Shown: one piece after another, positions 61,101-64,000 of the stretch
How the letters are laid out: the number at the start of each line of letters is the position of its first letter
Position numbering within the stretch: position 1 is the stretch's first letter
Origin: Branchiostoma floridae
Lineage: Eukaryota > Chordata > Leptocardii > Amphioxiformes > Branchiostomatidae
Direction: 5' to 3'
Assembly (NCBI RefSeq): GCF_000003815.2
Contig: NC_049984.1
Coordinates: forward strand, 18,356,326-18,420,325
DNA length: 64,000 bases
Translations under genes and position numbers: made by a program
Notes under the pieces: generated by a model
Told to the model about the DNA's origin: nothing
The model's database searches: none
What the model saw: the letters and a program-made list of their open reading frames with translations, nothing else

Positions 61101-62929
61101 GGGGGACGGGGATCGTAGAATTCGGCAAAAAAAACATAGAGAAATTGGTCAGGGGAGTCAGTCCACGCTATATTAAAGCTCCCAGTTTCTTGCGCGGCCG
61201 GCCAAATCCTCTGGAAGCAAAACTCCCCTGGCAAATGGCCAGCGTAGTCAGTCTGGTACAGACTGTGAGTCCCCGGCAATCTGGACAAAATAAGACTATG
61301 GAGATGTTGTCAAATTCTTCCTTATAGTGCGACTTGCCTCAGATGACCTACAGTGCCAGTTTGGTGCGGAATTCTTTCCGTCACCCAAAAAGAGAGGCAT
61401 GTTTGTGTGACAGTGGCATTCCTTTCCTATTCTAAGTATGGAGCCACCAAATCAGGAGCTAACAAACTTAAAGATAAACCTCTGAAAGATGTGTGTCGTT
61501 AAAGGTATCATTAAAGCTAAGCACTGTAAAAGTCCAACATAATGTGCTCAAGATTTCTTCTGTACCAAGAGTTTTTTCCGAACCACGGACCTCAAGGTTT
61601 TGTTGGATTTGTGTTATTTGGTCAGGTGTTGCTTATATGAGCCAATGAATGGGTGGATGAATTGATGGGTGAATACAGATGGATAGATATGGATGGATGA
61701 ATAAATAAATAATTGATCAGTGATTGAATGAATGAATGAATATTTAAACGTCTCAACTTTCTGTTTCACTCCCAGCTCACCTTGTGCTGACGGGACAGCG
61801 GATATGGCCGGCTGCTAAGGTAGGGGAATGTGCGAGATTTGAGGGAGATGTAGTTAGAACGTGTACAAGCATGAAGTGTGGTACATTTAAGTTGCAAGTT
61901 TGTATGAGCGTCCTTGCTTCAGCTCTGGTCATTCATAAGTAACCTTACAAAATCTTGCTTCTATACTATCGCGGTACGCCTGACTACTATATATGACCTA
62001 TACACATTTTCGGGGCTCTCTCGGGTAAGACCTACGCCACATTTCCAAACCGGGGCCCGGCCGGGCAGCTTCCGGGAACGAAAAGTATGATATAAAAACA
62101 CCAAACTACACAAGACGTAAAAAGAATAGGCATGGGAATTATTTGCGTATATTTTTACGTATACATTTCTACTTTTCGCTTCCACATGTACATTAGCCTT
62201 GAGTACTAGCTATAGTTGTCCTCGCCAGCGAGAGATTTTGTAAACTTAGGCTATATGTCATAAGGACAGATTCCAGATGCATAGAAAGTTGTTTGTTTCC
62301 TCCATCTCCAGGTCCTGGCGTTGTATCTCGTGGAGAACCCTGACATCCTGCAGTCTGCGGGGTCCGTGCTGGAGCTCGGGGCGGGCCCGGGGCTGCCCGG
62401 ACTGGTGGCGGCAAAACTCGCGCCCCAGCCCGACCGGGTGGTGCTCACAGACAACAAGGACCTGGTGCTCGACCTGCTGGACAAAAACATCGTCAAGAAC
62501 TTCGACAACGGAGACCCGATGGCAGGTGAGAAGATTTCAACTTTATTTCAAAGACACACACCACAGTTTTAACCATTTTTAGCCACCTTCAGGAGTACTG
62601 ACCCACTCACTTATGTACTAGCACGTGACCGGATAGGAACATGACGTCAGTAGTGGGTAGAAAGTGATGACAGACCACGTCAGAGTAATCCCTTCTTATG
62701 TTTCTGTGCCAGAATTTGCATTAGAAATTAAAGTATAAGAGAAAATTTTCGGTAACTTTGTGCCTTCACAGACAAACCGCGCTGTTGCCATCTAGAGTGG
62801 GGAAAGGGCGTGACCGACTTCCGGGACCAATATGGTGGTTTTGACGTCATCCTAGCCTCTGACGTCATCTACCACCGGCCGGACATTCCGCTTCTACTTC
62901 AAACGGCCAGAGATCTACTCAACGACAAG
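58167..62929 (+). CDS. METTL21-like protein methyltransferase paralogue, partial (last exon outside the window)
   Basis: Exons 58167-58320, 61776-61819, 62312-62525 and 62772-62929, all in phase (1, 0, 1, 0). 190 codons are present. Exon 1 gives MEPNDELLQSVASDR...RYTLEEVKIKDVALRLVAVHQM; exon 2 AHLVLTGQRIWPAAK; exon 3 motif I VLELGAGPGLPGL and TDNKDLVLDLLDKNIVKNF; exon 4 CHLEWGKGVTDF and FDVILASDVIYHRPDIPLLL. These match the minus-strand gene exon for exon (44 and 158 nt are identical lengths). The C-terminal exon expected after the donor at 62930 is not found before 64000. In-frame upstream ATGs exist at 58077 and 58116; 58167 is chosen because it gives an N terminus close in length to the paralogue's. 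Substrate unknown. Confidence 0.82.
59085..59225. repeat. Cluster of CCAAGGAGGTTAAA / AACCTCCTTGG motifs
   Basis: 'cacaccaaggag', 'ctccttggtcacaccaagga' and 'gacctccttggtcacac' overlap in inverted orientation. Related short palindromes occur at 12494-12537, 20850-20880 and 58403-58425. Confidence 0.55.
59372..59553. mobile_element. TAG...CTA MITE (CTCCAAGCAGACCCTACGG family)
   Basis: Element about 59381-59544. Arms of about 55 bp: agtctccaagcagaccctac ... 'agtatcaaagctggcaa' and the inverted right arm ending ggtctgcttggagacta. 9-bp duplication ctgcaacct on both sides (59372-59380 and 59545-59553). Related copies at 22397-22572 and 63340-63527. Confidence 0.8.
62038..62198. mobile_element. 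MITE with GGGGCCCGG inverted ends, copy 2 (right end deleted)
   Basis: Starts cacatttccaaaccggggcc and shares the interior of 441-620, but the right 'actgggccccggtg' tip is missing. Sits in intron 2 of the methyltransferase gene. Confidence 0.6.
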
Positions 62930-63339
62930 GTAAACTCTATGCTAGTCGGGACAATCGCCAGTGTTGTTTGTTACCTATAGCTAAGTCACACCTTGAAAAC
63001 TTGGCTCTCTTGGGTCGCGGCTGTTTTCTATGTAATACACAAATTTATCCTATTAACAGTACTTAGGCTGTAATGCTGCAGTATATTCACATAGAATGTT
63101 TGTACATTACGACATAAGACCAGTATATGTACTAGTGGGTTGTACCTAAGAGAGTGAAAACAATGAATTATTACCTGACAAAAAGGCACAATTACGTGAC
63201 TATATTTACATACAATTACATACAAGTGTACATGTACAGATGTAAAAATTTACTTGGTACCTTCTAAGTTTACCTATAAGTTTAAACAACCAATATGGCG
63301 GACGATACTTACGTCATAATCACGTGAGTGAAAATAAAT

Positions 63340-63527
63340 CTCCAAGCAGATCCTACCGTGCCATAAAATAGTATCAAAGCTGACCTAGGAGTATAGCCGA
63401 CTAAAGGGAGTCAAACGGGCTCCAGCAGGTACCGAAACACACTTCTACACTCGTAGTACACGCCGGCTTCACTCCTCTGCCAGTTTTTGATATTATCTTA
63501 TGCTATCGTAGGGTCTGCTCGGAGATT
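63340..63527. mobile_element. CTCCAAGCAGA-family MITE, third copy
   Basis: Left aatctccaagcagatcctac, right gtagggtctgctcggagatt, interior 'agtatcaaagctgacctagg' inverted as 'gccagtttttgatatta'. It also shares 'ccggcttcactcct' with 22397-22572. No clear target duplication. Confidence 0.65.
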
Positions 63528-63540
63528 AGAGCTATGTCCA

Positions 63541-64000
63541 GTATCAGGGTGAAGTGCACGAAGTTAGGGTGTACGAAGTTGTACTAAGTTACAACCGTTT
63601 ACCACTGGCTTTGAGGCTATATCAGGAGTCACAGATGACGTCAAAACATTTATTGGATGACGTAATCTAACTTCGTACAGTAGGCAGGGTAGGGTGTCAA
63701 GTGTACGAAGTTGTCCGAAGTTGTGCAAAGTTACGTGACGTCATCTAACTTCGTACAGTAGGCAGGGTAGGGCGGCATGTGTGCGAAGTTGTCCTAAGTT
63801 GTGCAAAGTTACGTGACGTCATCTAACTTCGGACAGTGGGCAGGGTAGGTCAACAAGTGTGCGAAGTTGTCCTAAGTTGTGCAAAGTTACGTGACGTCAT
63901 CTAACTTTGGACAGTGGGCAGGGTAGGTCAACAAGTATGCGAAGTTGTCCTAAGTTGTGCAAAGTTACGTGACGTCATCTAACTTTGGACAGTGGGCAGG
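63541..64000 (+). repeat. 78-bp tandem array with a TGACGTCA palindrome per unit, running off the right edge
   Basis: The landmark t(a/g)ggcagggtaggt starts at 63681, 63759, 63837, 63915 and 63993, an exact 78-bp spacing. Each full unit contains ttacgtgacgtcatctaact and two or three 'aagttgt' motifs. Neighbouring units differ by few bases, fewest at the right, and the array continues past the window. Confidence 0.88.

Larger units (their letters stand above)
58321..61775 (+). other. Intron 1 of the plus-strand methyltransferase
   Basis: Contains AACCTCCTTGG motif clusters (58403-58425 and 59090-59220), a MITE (59372-59553) and simple repeats near 61640-61740. Inverted, GC-rich 'ctcccctggc' stretches occur at 61140-61290. 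No gene is supported. Confidence 0.5.

Noticed and set aside
1-64000. CRISPR arrays, operons, phage or plasmid features
   Set aside because: Spliced genes, SINE/MITE content and chordate domain architectures show a nuclear eukaryotic genome. The tandem arrays have contiguous units without spacers.

Overview
The window looks like a piece of invertebrate-chordate nuclear genome, most probably a lancelet (Branchiostoma). The organism call is an inference. It rests on compact multi-exon genes with small GT-AG introns, a NIDO-AMOP-VWD membrane mucin, a C2H2 zinc-finger gene of alternating GECGYRTA and CDQCDYSAA fingers, and dense short inverted-repeat transposons. Nothing prokaryotic, viral or CRISPR-like is present.

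Layout. 1-2158: intergenic or 5' flank. 2159-33570 (+): one 34-exon gene whose exons I joined by hand. All junction phases agree and the sum is 5,799 nt (1,932 codons plus stop). It encodes a MUC4-like type I membrane mucin: signal peptide, Trp/Arg/Thr repeats, a furin-type site, Tyr/Thr heptad repeats, two EGFs, NIDO, AMOP, VWD, an Ig-like segment, an EGF array, a SEA-like region, a transmembrane helix and a short tail. Its 9.3-kb intron 16, which splits the VWD domain, holds an intact 18-finger C2H2 gene on the opposite strand (18028-19611), followed downstream by eroded finger relics. 37352-38644 (-): a single-exon class A GPCR of the lipid/cannabinoid/melanocortin (MECA) type, tail-to-tail with the mucin gene. 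40923-47876 (-): a complete six-exon METTL21-like protein methyltransferase of 249 aa. 58167 to beyond the right edge (+): a head-to-head paralogue with the same exon plan, whose last exon is outside the window. Between the two lies a candidate first exon of an unidentified gene (52256-52335).

The non-coding space is rich in short mobile elements. At least nine belong to families sharing TAG...CTA termini and 9-bp target duplications. One of them is inserted, with a perfect target duplication, into a 5S-rRNA-derived element. There are also 8-bp-duplication MITEs, a tRNA-derived SINE, a LINE relic, a tRNA-Ser fragment and several minisatellites. One minisatellite, in intron 20, is built from copies of that intron's own 3' splice site. 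The window ends in a 78-bp tandem array carrying a TGACGTCA palindrome in each unit.

The genes are not an operon. The mucin probably works at an epithelial surface, the zinc-finger protein in the nucleus, the GPCR at the plasma membrane, and the methyltransferases on protein substrates.
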